Shown: positions 16,969-26,847, counted from the first letter of the stretch. The stretch is 64,000 bases of DNA from an uncultured Candidatus Melainabacteria bacterium (GCA_934693165.1 CAKUUX010000006.1:1-64000), one strand, 5' to 3'. The notes: generated by a model not told the origin, from the sequence alone. Program-made: numbers and translations.

Positions 16969-17797
16969 CTAAAATAAATTTTCCTAATTTTCCATCTCTA
17001 AAATATTTTAAAATAGAATTTGACGTTCTATCAATATCAGCTCTTGTTTCAGAAATAATCCAATTTCTGCTAAAAGCAATCTTTTCCAAATTTAATTCAT
17101 CAACGTTATAATACTCTTTCAATTGTTCATCATATTTTTTAGCTAAAATATCCAACAATTTTTGTGCAACAATTTCGTTATCATAGGCATGCTCTGAAAC
17201 CGAATTAACAAAAGCCAATTTTGTAGCAGCTTCTTGATCATCTTGTCGCATTGGAATAATCCCTGGAGTATCAAGTAAATCAATATCTTTATTAATTCTA
17301 ACCCATTGTTGTTGTCTTGTAACGCCTGCTTTAGCGCCAATTTTTGTTTTAGAAGATTTAGTCAATTTATTGATAACACTTGATTTTCCAACATTTGGCA
17401 TACCGACAACCATAACCCTTGCAGGACGTCTTAACAGACCTTTTGCCATAATAGCTTGAATTCTAGGTTCTGCAAGCTCAAGTACTTTTTTCACAATTGG
17501 TTGCAAGTCTTTAGAATTTTTTGCATCAGTAATCATGACAGGCATTTTAGATTTTTCCTTAATCTTATCGACGAATAATTTCAATTCTTGTCTGTCAACT
17601 AAATCGGCTTTATTTAACAAAACTAGGCGAGGTTTCCCGCCTAGTAATGATTCAATATTGTTATAAATACTGCTAAACGGGATTCTTGCATCTAAAACCT
17701 CGATAACGACATCGCAAAGATTAAGTTTTTCTTTTAACTGTCTTTCGGCTTTTGCAATATGCCCAGGATACCAGTGAATATGACTATCTTTTTTCAA
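16955..17797 (-). CDS. rbgA: ribosome biogenesis GTPase YlqF/RbgA
   Basis: Circularly permuted GTPase needed for late 50S assembly in firmicutes. 280 aa. The order of motifs is permuted: G4 LLNKADL first, then G1 GMPNVGKSS and G3 DTPGI. IHWYPGHIAKAERQL at the N-terminus is the family signature. It lies between rplS and rnhB, overlapping both by 14 bp, as in the widely conserved rplS-ylqF-rnhB order. Confidence 0.94.
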   Translation of the reverse strand: MKKDSHIHWYPGHIAKAERQLKEKLNLCDVVIEVLDARIPFSSIYNNIESLLGGKPRLVLLNKADLVDRQELKLFVDKIKEKSKMPVMITDAKNSKDLQPIVKKVLELAEPRIQAIMAKGLLRRPARVMVVGMPNVGKSSVINKLTKSSKTKIGAKAGVTRQQQWVRINKDIDLLDTPGIIPMRQDDQEAATKLAFVNSVSEHAYDNEIVAQKLLDILAKKYDEQLKEYYNVDELNLEKIAFSRNWIISETRADIDRTSNSILKYFRDGKLGKFILDELV

Positions 17798-18140
17798 TTT
17801 TTTCCTTAATACGAGTAGCTTTACCAGCTCTTTCTCTTAAGTAGTATAATTTAGAACGTCTAACATCACCACGTCTTAGTACGTTGATTTTTTCAATTCT
17901 TGGAGAGTTTACTAAGAATACACGTTCTACACCAACACCTTGGAATACTTTTCTAACAGTAATAGTTTTGTTTAAACCAGAACCGTGTTCTTTAATTAAA
18001 GTACCTTCAAATGCTTGTGTTCTTTCTTTGTTTCCTTCAATAATTCTAACGAATACTTTTACAGTATCGCCAGGATTCATTTGTGGTAATTCTTTACCAG
18101 CGATTATTTCTTTTTCCATTTCGTCGATAATAGGATTCAT
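17784..18140 (-). CDS. rplS: 50S ribosomal protein L19
   Basis: 118 aa with the L19 signatures PGDTVKVFVRIIEGNKER, FEGTLI and VERVFLVNSPRIEKI. It is followed by rbgA with a 14-bp overlap. GAGGAAAAAACA precedes the ATG. The usual upstream partners rpsP, rimM and trmD are not here; ffh lies 92 bp upstream instead. Confidence 0.97.
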   Translation of the reverse strand: MNPIIDEMEKEIIAGKELPQMNPGDTVKVFVRIIEGNKERTQAFEGTLIKEHGSGLNKTITVRKVFQGVGVERVFLVNSPRIEKINVLRRGDVRRSKLYYLRERAGKATRIKEKIEKR

Positions 18141-18232
18141 TGTTTTTTCCTCTTTTTCTGTCTTCGTAATTTTTATATTATTTTAAAAAAAATCTAAATT
18201 CAAGTACTTTCTTCACAATTGTTATAAAAGCA

Positions 18233-19597
18233 TTACATGAAACGCTTCATTTGTTCCATCATTTTACCCATACCAAGTTTGCCGAATTTGCCCATCATAC
18301 CCTTCATATCAGACATTCCTTTCATCATTTGGCGCATTTGGTCAAATTGTTTGATAAAGATATTTATATCATGTAAAGGTATTCCTGAACCTGCAGCAAT
18401 TCTTTTTTTACGTGAAGAATTTATCAATTGAGGATTTGCTCTTTCTTCAGGTGTCATACTTGAAATAAAAACTTCAATTCTCTTCATTTGTTTTTCACCT
18501 TCGTGAGAAATCAAATCTCTGTCGTCTTTTTTGATATTCAACCCTGGCAACATGCCTAAAATATTACCCATTGAGCCAAAAGCTTTCATTTGTTTTTGCA
18601 TTTTTAAGAAATCATCAAAAGTAAATTCAGCTTTTTTCATTTTCTTTTGAAGTTCTAAAGCTTCTTTTTCGTCAAAAACTTCTTGAGCTTTTTCTACAAG
18701 AGAAACGATATCGCCCATACCGAGAATTCTTGTTGCAATTCTTTCAGGGTGGAAATCTTCAAGTGCAGTCATTTTTTCACCTGTACCAGTCAATTTAATT
18801 GGTTTTCCTGTACAGTGAACGATACTTAATGCAGCACCCCCTCTTGAGTCACCATCTAATTTTGTCAAAACCAAACCTGTCAAATTAAGTTGTGCATCAA
18901 AGTTTTCTGCAACATTTACAGCTTCTTGACCTGTCATAGAATCAATTACCAAAAGTTTTTCTTGTGGATTAAATATTCTATCGATTAATAATAATTCTGC
19001 CATCATATCAGTATCAATTTGCAAACGCCCTGCTGTATCTAAAATCAATACATTATAGCCATTTTCTTTTGCATGATTTAAAGCTTTTTGTACAATATTT
19101 TGAACATTTTTTTCTTCGTCAATAGTGAATACTTCAACTCCGATTTGTTGACCTAAAGTCTTTAACTGGCTAATCGCAGCTGGTCTATAAACGTCACACG
19201 CAACAAGTAATGGATTTTTACCTTCTTTTTTAAGTTTTACAGCAAGTTTTGCTGAAGATGTTGTTTTACCAGAACCTTGCAAACCTAATAACATAATCAA
19301 TGAAGGATGACCTGTCAAATCAAGAGGTTTGTTTTCTTTACCCAAAATCTCTACCAACTCATCGTGAACGATTTTGATAAGTTGTTCTGACGGATTTACA
19401 CCCTCTAAAACTTTTTCACCTTCTGCTTTATCTTTGACTGCTGAGATAAAAGATTTTACAACTCTCAAGTTTACATCAGCTTCTAAAAGAGCTCTTCTAA
19501 TTTCTCTCAAAGCCTCTTGCATATTATCTTGAGTAAGTTCTTTTCCTCTTGCATTTGAAATTATATTTTGTAGTTTTTCACTTAGATTATCAAACAT
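18233..19597 (-). CDS. ffh: signal recognition particle protein Ffh
   Basis: Protein part of the bacterial SRP, delivering nascent membrane proteins to the translocon. 454 aa. N domain, then GTPase G domain with GLQGSGKTTSSAKLA, DTAGRLQ and TKLDGDSRGG, then a Met-rich M domain ending in several GMxxM segments that bind signal peptides and 4.5S RNA. AAGGG lies upstream of the ATG. Confidence 0.97.
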   Translation of the reverse strand: MFDNLSEKLQNIISNARGKELTQDNMQEALREIRRALLEADVNLRVVKSFISAVKDKAEGEKVLEGVNPSEQLIKIVHDELVEILGKENKPLDLTGHPSLIMLLGLQGSGKTTSSAKLAVKLKKEGKNPLLVACDVYRPAAISQLKTLGQQIGVEVFTIDEEKNVQNIVQKALNHAKENGYNVLILDTAGRLQIDTDMMAELLLIDRIFNPQEKLLVIDSMTGQEAVNVAENFDAQLNLTGLVLTKLDGDSRGGAALSIVHCTGKPIKLTGTGEKMTALEDFHPERIATRILGMGDIVSLVEKAQEVFDEKEALELQKKMKKAEFTFDDFLKMQKQMKAFGSMGNILGMLPGLNIKKDDRDLISHEGEKQMKRIEVFISSMTPEERANPQLINSSRKKRIAAGSGIPLHDINIFIKQFDQMRQMMKGMSDMKGMMGKFGKLGMGKMMEQMKRFM

Positions 19598-19711
19598 GTT
19601 TTTTATTCCCTTTTAAAATGTTATTAAAATTTTAACATAAAATAGTACGGCTTGGTATTGTTTTTTTGAAAAATTTAAGGTATCTTACTTTTAGAAAATT
19701 TAGGAGAACTT

Positions 19712-20986
19712 ATGCAATTAGATATCGTAACAAATGAAATCGGACTAGTACTAGAAGAATTAATGAATTTTATTCAAAACGATGAAGAGGTTAAACAAGA
19801 TTTTAACGAATACGCAAGTACAATGGGTGGATTAAAACACAACACACTTATGGAACTTGCTGTTCCTTATATTTTTGAAAGAAATATTCCAGAAAAAAAT
19901 TGCTCTATTATAGAATTATATCTTCAAAAACACAAAACTCTTCCAGAAGAAGCTAGAAACTTGTTGATTGCATTACAATCTCCTATTTCATCAATCTTTG
20001 AAATCAAAAAAAATCTTAAGAACGGTTTTGAACTTTTGAATTTGGTAAATGAAAAAACTTATGACGCAATCTACCCATTCAAAATGACAAACCTAAGAGG
20101 TTTAGGTGTAGGTCAATTCTTGGTGGCAAGATTGTTCAACTTTGAAGATGCAACATATATTATTGATATTTCTGGAGCATTATCTTCAACAAAAAAACCT
20201 GATGCCATGAGATTTGCAGTAGCAAAAATTATTCAAGAACCTCATCTTGTTTATATGGATAACCCTCTTAAAGAAAAAGAGATTGAAGAAAATGTAAAAA
20301 TGATGAATAAAAAATTCATTGAAGCTTTTGGTTCAGATATGATTTTTACAACAAGTAATCATTCCGATGAAATTGTATCTATGTTCAACGAATATACAGA
20401 AGACGGAACGCCAGTAAATCTTGAAGGTAAAATTGAAGAACCTAAAGAATATAAATATTTTGAAGTAAAAGACTATAATACTAATTACAATAATTTTATA
20501 GAAAATTCTGTAACAGGTTACTACAATAAACAACAAATCTATGATATTGCAGTAACTTTCCAACCAGAAGAAGGTCTTTATATAGTACCTTTCTACAAAA
20601 GTTTAGAAAGAATTTTAACTTCTGATAACTATGAAGAAATTGAAAATTACGATAAATGCATAAAATATTTCGTAGAAGCACCAACAATTTCTGCAAGAAT
20701 TTTAACAGATATAAATAATAAATATCCAAAATTCACAGAAATAGCAAATAAAGTTTTGGGTGAAAACCTAAGTTTTGACGAAATCTTAAATAAATACAAA
20801 GATGTAAAACATAGAGTTTTCTCACATACAACAATTTTATACAACTCAAATGTTTTTTCATCAACATTAACAGATATTGTTGACACAAAGAAAAAAGAAG
20901 GTGTTGATTATTCTAACGTAAAAAGAAATGATCCTTGTCCTTGTGGAAGTGGTAAAAAATACAAAAACTGTTGTTTGAATAAATAA
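19712..20986 (+). CDS. SEC-C motif protein of unknown function
   Basis: 424 aa, no signal peptide. The final 22 residues form a SEC-C zinc-binding motif (NDPCPCGSGKKYKNCC), the type found at the end of SecA and many accessory proteins. The remainder is an acidic alpha/beta protein I do not recognise. AGGAG precedes the ATG. It stands alone with a terminator behind it. Confidence 0.75.
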   Translation: MQLDIVTNEIGLVLEELMNFIQNDEEVKQDFNEYASTMGGLKHNTLMELAVPYIFERNIPEKNCSIIELYLQKHKTLPEEARNLLIALQSPISSIFEIKKNLKNGFELLNLVNEKTYDAIYPFKMTNLRGLGVGQFLVARLFNFEDATYIIDISGALSSTKKPDAMRFAVAKIIQEPHLVYMDNPLKEKEIEENVKMMNKKFIEAFGSDMIFTTSNHSDEIVSMFNEYTEDGTPVNLEGKIEEPKEYKYFEVKDYNTNYNNFIENSVTGYYNKQQIYDIAVTFQPEEGLYIVPFYKSLERILTSDNYEEIENYDKCIKYFVEAPTISARILTDINNKYPKFTEIANKVLGENLSFDEILNKYKDVKHRVFSHTTILYNSNVFSSTLTDIVDTKKKEGVDYSNVKRNDPCPCGSGKKYKNCCLNK

Positions 20987-21006
20987 TTCATATCAAAATA
21001 ATTTTT

Positions 21007-21041
21007 AAAAGAGGAGATTGCAAAGTGCAATCTCCTCTTTT
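21007..21041. terminator. bidirectional terminator
   Basis: AAAAGAGGAGATTGC and GCAATCTCCTCTTTT form a perfect 15-bp stem with a 5-base loop, flanked by A and T runs, between convergent genes. Confidence 0.88.
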
Positions 21042-21044
21042 AAC

Positions 21045-22727
21045 TTACATTTGGAAAACATAAACCACAAAATATCCGTCCTTTTTCTGGTTTATTAATT
21101 TAAAATTTTGATTACAAAAATCTTTGATATTCAAAATTGCATAAATTGTTAACAAAGAATTATAAGGCATTTCTTTTAGTTTTTGTTCATCATTTACCAA
21201 ATCTATAAATGAATTTCTATCAAAATCATCAAAATTTTGTGTTGTAGTTAATATAAATTTTTTACCCTTAAAATGATGCTGTATAGTGTTTAATAATAAA
21301 ATATTATTACTTGGAATTTCTTTACTTATAAGAGCTTCACGTAAAAACTCTTTTCTCTCATCAAGCTTCATTTTATTAAGCTTATCTTCGTTGTACAAAA
21401 TTTCGTCAGAGGTATATGCAAAATTCTTCAATAAAACCAATTTTTGAAGGTCATTTTCTAAATACTTATCAATAATATTAGGATTATTCCAAACCACTAA
21501 CACATCACCGTTTGAGGCAAATTCATTAACATAATTTGCAAGAGGTTTGTAACCACATCTTGAGATTTTGTAAACTGAATTATTTGAAAATACTAAATAT
21601 AATAGATTTATCAAGATAAACGCTACAAATAAAACTCTTGAGAAGTTTGATTTTGCAATACAACTTTCTATACCGAAAGATAAACAAACCAATAGCAACG
21701 GCAAAATAAAAGATAAATATCTTGATAATAATGGGAAGTTAGAGAACTTAAACGCCAAAACAGCTGATATCAAAAAAAGACTAATCAAACTTGCCAAAAC
21801 AGTAATTGATTTATCTTTTAGCTTTAACCCTCTATACAAAAAATATGCAGAAATCATTAATGGCAAGATTACAAATACAACATTTATTAATGATAAATTT
21901 GATATCAAAGTCTGAAAATAATGAGGAGGGTTTGTTGCTTGCGCAAAAAATACGGGCGTTAAATAATTCTGAAATGCAACTAACAATGAAGAATAATCAG
22001 AATATACGCTTGTATGAAAACTTTTAAATTTATCAATATTATATAGATAAATGAAAAATGTAGGGATGTTCAATATAAATAAGGTTAACAAAGATAAATT
22101 GAAATTTTTAATAGCTTTTTTGGAATAAAAATAAAAATATAAACTTAATAAAAAATATTCAACAAAAATAAAAACCAATGCAGATGTATAAGTTATTAAG
22201 ACCAAATATGAAAAAATAGAAAAAACAATAAAATATTTTAGTTTTTCAGAATTTTTTATAATCTTAACAAGATACAAGAAGTTTAAACACAATAACAAAT
22301 ATAGCAAAGAATACATTTTAACTTCTTGCGAATAATATATTTGATAAGAATTTATCGCAAAAATAAACATTGTAATAATGCCTAAAAAACTATTTTTGAT
22401 ATTCTTACCGATAAAAAATGAAACGACAACAGTCGCCATACTAAAAACTACTGATAAAAATTTTAAAGCAACGTCAGAAGTCGAAAAGATTTTAGACCAT
22501 AAATAAAGTAATGAATTGTATAACGGAAAATGAATATCAATTTTGATAGTATCAACAATAACAGCCCATAAAGATGGTTTTGAAATCTCATTATAAATAA
22601 CCAATTCATCATACCAAAGCCCGTCAGGTCTGTTGATAAAAAGAATTCTCAAAATAAACGCTAAAATAAAAATTAAAGCAAAGCTAATAAAAACAGCATT
22701 CTTTTTAAAATAAGTCAAAATTTTCAT
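21045..22727 (-). CDS. GT-C membrane glycosyltransferase (GT39/ArnT-like)
   Basis: 560 aa with about 11-12 predicted hydrophobic segments. The first periplasmic loop contains GLWYDELVIY, the acidic pair expected for catalysis in GT-C transferases that use polyprenyl-phosphate sugars. The C-terminal third is soluble. A second GT-C-like protein is at 33419. Donor and acceptor are unknown. The ATG has no Shine-Dalgarno; a -10 TATAAA ends 8 bases upstream (see promoter), so the mRNA may be leaderless. Confidence 0.75.
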   Translation of the reverse strand: MKILTYFKKNAVFISFALIFILAFILRILFINRPDGLWYDELVIYNEISKPSLWAVIVDTIKIDIHFPLYNSLLYLWSKIFSTSDVALKFLSVVFSMATVVVSFFIGKNIKNSFLGIITMFIFAINSYQIYYSQEVKMYSLLYLLLCLNFLYLVKIIKNSEKLKYFIVFSIFSYLVLITYTSALVFIFVEYFLLSLYFYFYSKKAIKNFNLSLLTLFILNIPTFFIYLYNIDKFKSFHTSVYSDYSSLLVAFQNYLTPVFFAQATNPPHYFQTLISNLSLINVVFVILPLMISAYFLYRGLKLKDKSITVLASLISLFLISAVLAFKFSNFPLLSRYLSFILPLLLVCLSFGIESCIAKSNFSRVLFVAFILINLLYLVFSNNSVYKISRCGYKPLANYVNEFASNGDVLVVWNNPNIIDKYLENDLQKLVLLKNFAYTSDEILYNEDKLNKMKLDERKEFLREALISKEIPSNNILLLNTIQHHFKGKKFILTTTQNFDDFDRNSFIDLVNDEQKLKEMPYNSLLTIYAILNIKDFCNQNFKLINQKKDGYFVVYVFQM

Positions 22728-22735
22728 ATAAACAT

Positions 22736-22764
22736 TTTATATCAAAAAGAAACCTACTTGTCTA
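22736..22764 (-). promoter_or_regulatory. promoter of the GT-C gene, predicted leaderless
   Basis: On the minus strand TAGACA (22764-22759) and TATAAA (22741-22736) are separated by 17 bp. Only 8 bases separate the -10 from the ATG, so the transcript should begin at or within a base or two of the start codon. The promoter overlaps the 3' end of the upstream micro-gene. Confidence 0.55.
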
Positions 22765-22891
22765 AGATATCTTTGGCTTTATCAACTTCGCCCATATTAA
22801 TATAACACGCCCCTGCAAACATTTTGAAGGGGAATTTTAGAATTGCTATTAATATTTTTAATAGAATTTTTAGTATTTTTTTAGCTAGCAT
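22754..22891 (-). CDS. 45-aa cationic hydrophobic micro-protein with a half-TPR tail
   Basis: From the ATG at 22891 (Shine-Dalgarno in GTAAGGGTAA) the frame encodes MLAKKILKILLKILIAILKFPFKMF, a Lys-rich hydrophobic helix, followed by GACYINMGEVDKAKDILDK, which resembles one TPR helix pair end. A longer frame starting at a TTG (22969) has no Shine-Dalgarno. The gene is divergent from the AbrB-like gene and shares a palindrome with it. Function unknown; membrane association is inferred from the helix. Confidence 0.55.
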   Translation of the reverse strand: MLAKKILKILLKILIAILKFPFKMFAGACYINMGEVDKAKDILDK

Positions 22892-22895
22892 AAGT

Positions 22896-22980
22896 TTACC
22901 CTTACATAATTTATACATTGTTAATGTATAACAAACATAAATGGTTAACCATAATATTGTTAAGAACAATGTAAGGGTAA
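22896..22980. repeat. 12-bp perfect inverted repeat spanning the divergent promoter
   Basis: TTACCCTTACAT (22896-22907) and ATGTAAGGGTAA (22969-22980) are exact inverted copies. Each arm supplies the Shine-Dalgarno of the gene reading away from it. Between them lie further small palindromes: TACATTGTTAATGTA, ATGGTTAACCAT and ATTGTTAAGAACAAT. The symmetry suggests an operator bound by a dimer, or a hairpin that masks both ribosome sites. Confidence 0.75.
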
Positions 22981-22984
22981 TATT

Positions 22985-23140
22985 ATGGAAAGAAAATTAT
23001 TCAGAAGTGGTAACGGTTGGGCATTATTTATGCCACAAACAATTTTACAACTTTTAAAAGTTAACCCCGAAACAGACAAAGTTGAATGCATCATGGAAAA
23101 TGACGTTCTAAAAATTAAGAAAGCCCCAAAAGAAGATTAA
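22985..23140 (+). CDS. AbrB/MazE-like DNA-binding micro-protein, 51 aa
   Basis: The frame starts MERKLFRSGNGWALFMPQTIL and ends VLKIKKAPKED. The pattern fits the swapped-hairpin SpoVT/AbrB fold used by MazE-type antitoxins (R-x-GNGWA-x-x-hPxxhL). Shine-Dalgarno TAAGGGT precedes the ATG. It lies divergent from the 45-aa hydrophobic gene with a shared palindrome, a layout consistent with an autoregulator. Confidence 0.6.
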   Translation: MERKLFRSGNGWALFMPQTILQLLKVNPETDKVECIMENDVLKIKKAPKED

Positions 23141-23202
23141 ACAAATGTAACGAAAAAATTTTGTAAATAGCAAAATTTATTTTTTCAGTTTTTAAAGCAT
23201 TT

Positions 23203-24675
23203 GTGAAAGTTTCTGCAATCCAAAATTATTATATGCCTTTGGCAAAAAAAGCGTTTGACAAAAACATGTCAAATCCTATTGTTACGCAGAAAAAAACGCA
23301 AGCCTCTGCAATGGAGCTTTCATCAAATTACAACAAACCATTAGTAAATTTTAAAGGATATTACGGAGATAAACAACCTGCAAAAAAACTATTTTGGATA
23401 TTAAAAGGAAACAATCACGTTTACGAGGATAACGAAACCCACAAAACTCTATATAGAAATGGAAATACAGGTTGGAAAAAATGGGTTGCAGAAAAACCAG
23501 AAAACCTTTTAAAACGTACCCCTTTAGATGCAATTCAATCTATTTGCACTCTTACAAAAAAACAACAACATTATCCTGAAATTCCTGATTATATACCAAC
23601 ACCAAACTATGGTGATAAATGGGGAAGAAGAGCAAACTACATAGAAATAAACCCTAGAACAGTAGCTCTTACCGAGGGTTCTAAAAAAAGTGAAGGATTG
23701 CTCAATGTAATGAAGCTTTTACCAGCAATTCCACCTTCACCAAAAAGTTTTGCAAATTGCATAATACTTTCACAACTTTATCCTGCAATGTATAAGGAAA
23801 ATGATGGTCAACTTGGTCGCTCATCTTTATACACAGTAGATTTACACTCAGGCATTTCCAAAAATTTAACTTCTGATAAATTATCAAGAAATGGTCAAAA
23901 AATGGGCGATGATGAACAAGTTAAAGCCTTTAACGATATGGCTCATTTACGAGGATTAAAAACTGGTATCAGAATGCCTCTATCATCAGGTCAAATGACA
24001 GTAAAAGGTGAACCTTTCGACTGGAATAAACATGAAGACGCATTTATTAGCGCATGTTGTTGGGCTGTTGATTTAGGATTTGACGCTATATTCTTTGATA
24101 GCGCAAAACACGTAGAAAACTGGGATATGGGTAATTATTGTGGAACAGGTTCTGTTCCTAATTTTGGTCAAATGCAATATATTACAGAAGAAATCCGAAG
24201 CAGAACAGGCAGAAACGATATTGCACTAATTGGCGAAAAATGTGATGATAACCCAAGAAATAACAAAATGGGATTAACAGCAGGCAATGACTGGAGTAGA
24301 GCTGATAATTTTAATAGCGTTTTACACGAATACGACAAACAACGTTGGAATGACGAATACGCAGCAGGACCAGTTATTTCAGATGATAATGACAATGGCT
24401 CAATGTCACTTGAACAAAGATTAAACAGAATTAAAAATGCTTTCCACGGCTACAGAGAATCAGGATGGCGACTTCCAACATACATGCAAATGCACGATAT
24501 TTTCCCAACCTCACCTTATGCAAAAAATACTCACGAACTAATGGAAAGTGGCGAAAACAAATCAACTTATGGTGACGTTGCGAGTCATTACAACAATATT
24601 TTTGATACCTCTGACCACGCAAATTGGTATAGAGATAAAGTTTATAATGAATTTTTACACGTAATGTATAAATAA
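23203..24675 (+). CDS. glycoside-hydrolase-like TIM-barrel protein
   Basis: 490 aa beginning at GTG. Residues 200-330 carry amylase-like barrel features: DMAHLRGLKTGIRMPLS (strand plus helix), LGFDAIFFDSAKHVENW (possible catalytic Asp) and IALIGEKCD (possible general-acid Glu). The N-terminus MKVSAIQNYY... ending in PLVNFKGYYG at about residue 53 resembles the N-termini of other proteins in this window (see findings). No classical signal peptide. No strong Shine-Dalgarno precedes the GTG. The exact GH family is not recognised. Confidence 0.55.
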   Translation: MKVSAIQNYYMPLAKKAFDKNMSNPIVTQKKTQASAMELSSNYNKPLVNFKGYYGDKQPAKKLFWILKGNNHVYEDNETHKTLYRNGNTGWKKWVAEKPENLLKRTPLDAIQSICTLTKKQQHYPEIPDYIPTPNYGDKWGRRANYIEINPRTVALTEGSKKSEGLLNVMKLLPAIPPSPKSFANCIILSQLYPAMYKENDGQLGRSSLYTVDLHSGISKNLTSDKLSRNGQKMGDDEQVKAFNDMAHLRGLKTGIRMPLSSGQMTVKGEPFDWNKHEDAFISACCWAVDLGFDAIFFDSAKHVENWDMGNYCGTGSVPNFGQMQYITEEIRSRTGRNDIALIGEKCDDNPRNNKMGLTAGNDWSRADNFNSVLHEYDKQRWNDEYAAGPVISDDNDNGSMSLEQRLNRIKNAFHGYRESGWRLPTYMQMHDIFPTSPYAKNTHELMESGENKSTYGDVASHYNNIFDTSDHANWYRDKVYNEFLHVMYK

Positions 24676-24687
24676 AATAATAAAAAA

Positions 24688-24724
24688 AAAAGAGGGCGAA
24701 TTTCAAAGAAATTCGCCCTCTTTT
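24688..24724. terminator. bidirectional terminator
   Basis: A perfect 17-bp stem, AAAAGAGGGCGAATTTC paired with GAAATTCGCCCTCTTTT, around a 3-base loop lies between convergent genes. Confidence 0.9.
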
Positions 24725-24737
24725 AAAATCTTCAAAT

Positions 24738-26711
24738 TTATTTATTTTTATCAGTAAACATTTTTGAAATAATATCTTTGTAAGTATCAAATACGTTATT
24801 ACGTTTGATTTTTGCTGTATTATTCATCATACCGTTATCAACAGTGAATGCATCTTTTAACACTTCAAAATGTTTAATAGCTTCAAATGATTTTAAGTTT
24901 GGTTTATTTTTAATATATTTATTTAATTCGTGCTTAATCAAATCTCTCAAATTTGGATTATTGATAGTCAAATTTTTACCAGATTTAATATTTTTTGCAG
25001 CAATTTCGCATTTTTCAAGAGCTTCTTGAGAAGGAACAACCAAAGCGCCGATACTATTTTCGTCTTGACCAACTAAAACAATTTGGTCAATATAAGGGCT
25101 TCCTAAACAAGCCTCTTCAATAGGTACAGGTTCTACGTTTTCACCGTTTGAAAGAACAATTGTTTCTTTCATTCTACCTACAAGTACAAGGTTGTTATCG
25201 CCTGTTAACCAACCCAAATCACCTGTATTAAACCAACCATCTTCAAGCATTACTTTTTTAGTTGCTTCTTCGTCTTTGTAATAACCTGCCATAACTTGAG
25301 GGCCTTTAACTAAAACAAGACCTTTATTAAAGATACCTAAAGGTTCAAAAGTTTTAGGGTCAACAATTTTCATATCAGTTGCTAAAATTGGTTTACCTGC
25401 AGAACCTAGGTAGTTTTTATCATTAACCCCTCTCAATGTAAGTACTGGAGAAGTTTCTGTTAAGCCATAACCAACTCTCAAGTTAACACCAATTGCATCA
25501 TAGAAAAGCTCATCTTTCATAGTAATAGCACCACCACCTGAAATTGTAGCTCTGAAATTTAAACCAGCTGCATCTTTAAGTTTTTTATAAACAGTTTTTG
25601 TAAATAAAACGTGCAAAGGTTTAATGAATGAACGAACAATTTTATGATAAAGTCTGCTACGCTTTTTATAACGAGTTTTTTTGTTTGTAAGTCGTCTTTC
25701 TGCATACATTTTGTGAATTTTGTACGAAATACTAGTTCTAACTGCAAAATCAAAAATAAAATAACCAAGTTTTGAATTTTGTTTTAATTTTTGATAAACG
25801 CCAAGTCTAATTGCTTCCCAAATACGAGGAACAGACATAAACGTATCAATTGGATATTTTACCAAATCATCTTTTAATTTTGGAATAGTTGTAAAATGAA
25901 GATGACAACCACACAAATAATAATACATTTGAGCAGTTCTTTCATACGCATGCCAGATAGGAAGAATTTGAAGAGTATTTTCACCAGGTTTTGATTGAAA
26001 ACCTTCTTCAACAGATGGAAATTGAGAAAGAACATTTTTATGAGTTAATAAAACGCCTTTTGGATTGCCTGTTGTACCTGATGAATAAAGAATTGTAGAA
26101 TAGTCTGAATATGACATTTCTGGTTCATAGAACTGGTGATTTTTACCCATTTCACGGACTTCGTCATAAGTATAAACAGGACAATTCAATCCACTTCTGT
26201 CAAAATCATCGTCTGCAAACATTACCACAACAATTTTAATGTTGCATTGAGATAAGAAACCTTTTGCTTTATCAAATAAATTTTTATCTCTCAAGATAAC
26301 TGCGCAACTATCAGAATGATGAGTGATAAATTCAAGTTCTTCAATAGGAGCATTAGAACCTCTAAGAACAGAAACGGCACCACATCTCATAACAGCCTGA
26401 TCACAAACAACAAATCTTCCTGTATTTTCTGTAAATATTGCTACGTGATTACCTTTTTCAATACCCAAACTTTGTAAACCTGATGCTAAATTTGAAATAT
26501 GGTCTTCTAATTCTGCATAAGTCATTGAAATTTTTGAATGAGTATCTGTAATAGCCATCAAATCTTTATGTGGAGCAATTCTTGCTTTAAAATAATTTGA
26601 AACTGTTTGATATTTATCAACAAGTTCATCAATCATTTTTGTTTCTGCAATAATATCTTGTGCCCTTTTGTCACGTTTCTCTTCTAATTCTAATAAATTA
26701 TATATATCCAT
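24738..26711 (-). CDS. long-chain acyl-activating enzyme (acyl-ACP/acyl-CoA synthetase)
   Basis: 657 aa ANL-superfamily adenylating enzyme. AMP-binding P-loop YSSGTTGNPKGV, then GYGLTETSP, GWFNTGDLG and the C-terminal lysine region NTAKIKR are present. The N-terminal part (AVMRCGAVSVLRGSNAPIEELEFI, HHSDSCAV) resembles cyanobacterial acyl-ACP synthetase Aas more than FadD, so recycling of free fatty acids onto ACP is a likely role. That choice is inference. GAGGGAAGC precedes the ATG. Confidence 0.82.
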   Translation of the reverse strand: MDIYNLLELEEKRDKRAQDIIAETKMIDELVDKYQTVSNYFKARIAPHKDLMAITDTHSKISMTYAELEDHISNLASGLQSLGIEKGNHVAIFTENTGRFVVCDQAVMRCGAVSVLRGSNAPIEELEFITHHSDSCAVILRDKNLFDKAKGFLSQCNIKIVVVMFADDDFDRSGLNCPVYTYDEVREMGKNHQFYEPEMSYSDYSTILYSSGTTGNPKGVLLTHKNVLSQFPSVEEGFQSKPGENTLQILPIWHAYERTAQMYYYLCGCHLHFTTIPKLKDDLVKYPIDTFMSVPRIWEAIRLGVYQKLKQNSKLGYFIFDFAVRTSISYKIHKMYAERRLTNKKTRYKKRSRLYHKIVRSFIKPLHVLFTKTVYKKLKDAAGLNFRATISGGGAITMKDELFYDAIGVNLRVGYGLTETSPVLTLRGVNDKNYLGSAGKPILATDMKIVDPKTFEPLGIFNKGLVLVKGPQVMAGYYKDEEATKKVMLEDGWFNTGDLGWLTGDNNLVLVGRMKETIVLSNGENVEPVPIEEACLGSPYIDQIVLVGQDENSIGALVVPSQEALEKCEIAAKNIKSGKNLTINNPNLRDLIKHELNKYIKNKPNLKSFEAIKHFEVLKDAFTVDNGMMNNTAKIKRNNVFDTYKDIISKMFTDKNK

Positions 26712-26847
26712 GCTTCCCTCTATATCTTTATTTTCATTATAACATTAGGATAAAATTATTCTATCTAGTATTTAATACTAAGTCAAGCAATCTTAAAAAT
26801 ACTTAAACATAGATTTCAATTTTAGATAAAAGGTGTATAATAAGTAT

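Noticed and set aside
22754..22969. Longer 71-aa version of the hydrophobic micro-protein
   Set aside because: It needs a TTG start with no ribosome site and would run through the palindrome; the ATG at 22891 has a good Shine-Dalgarno.
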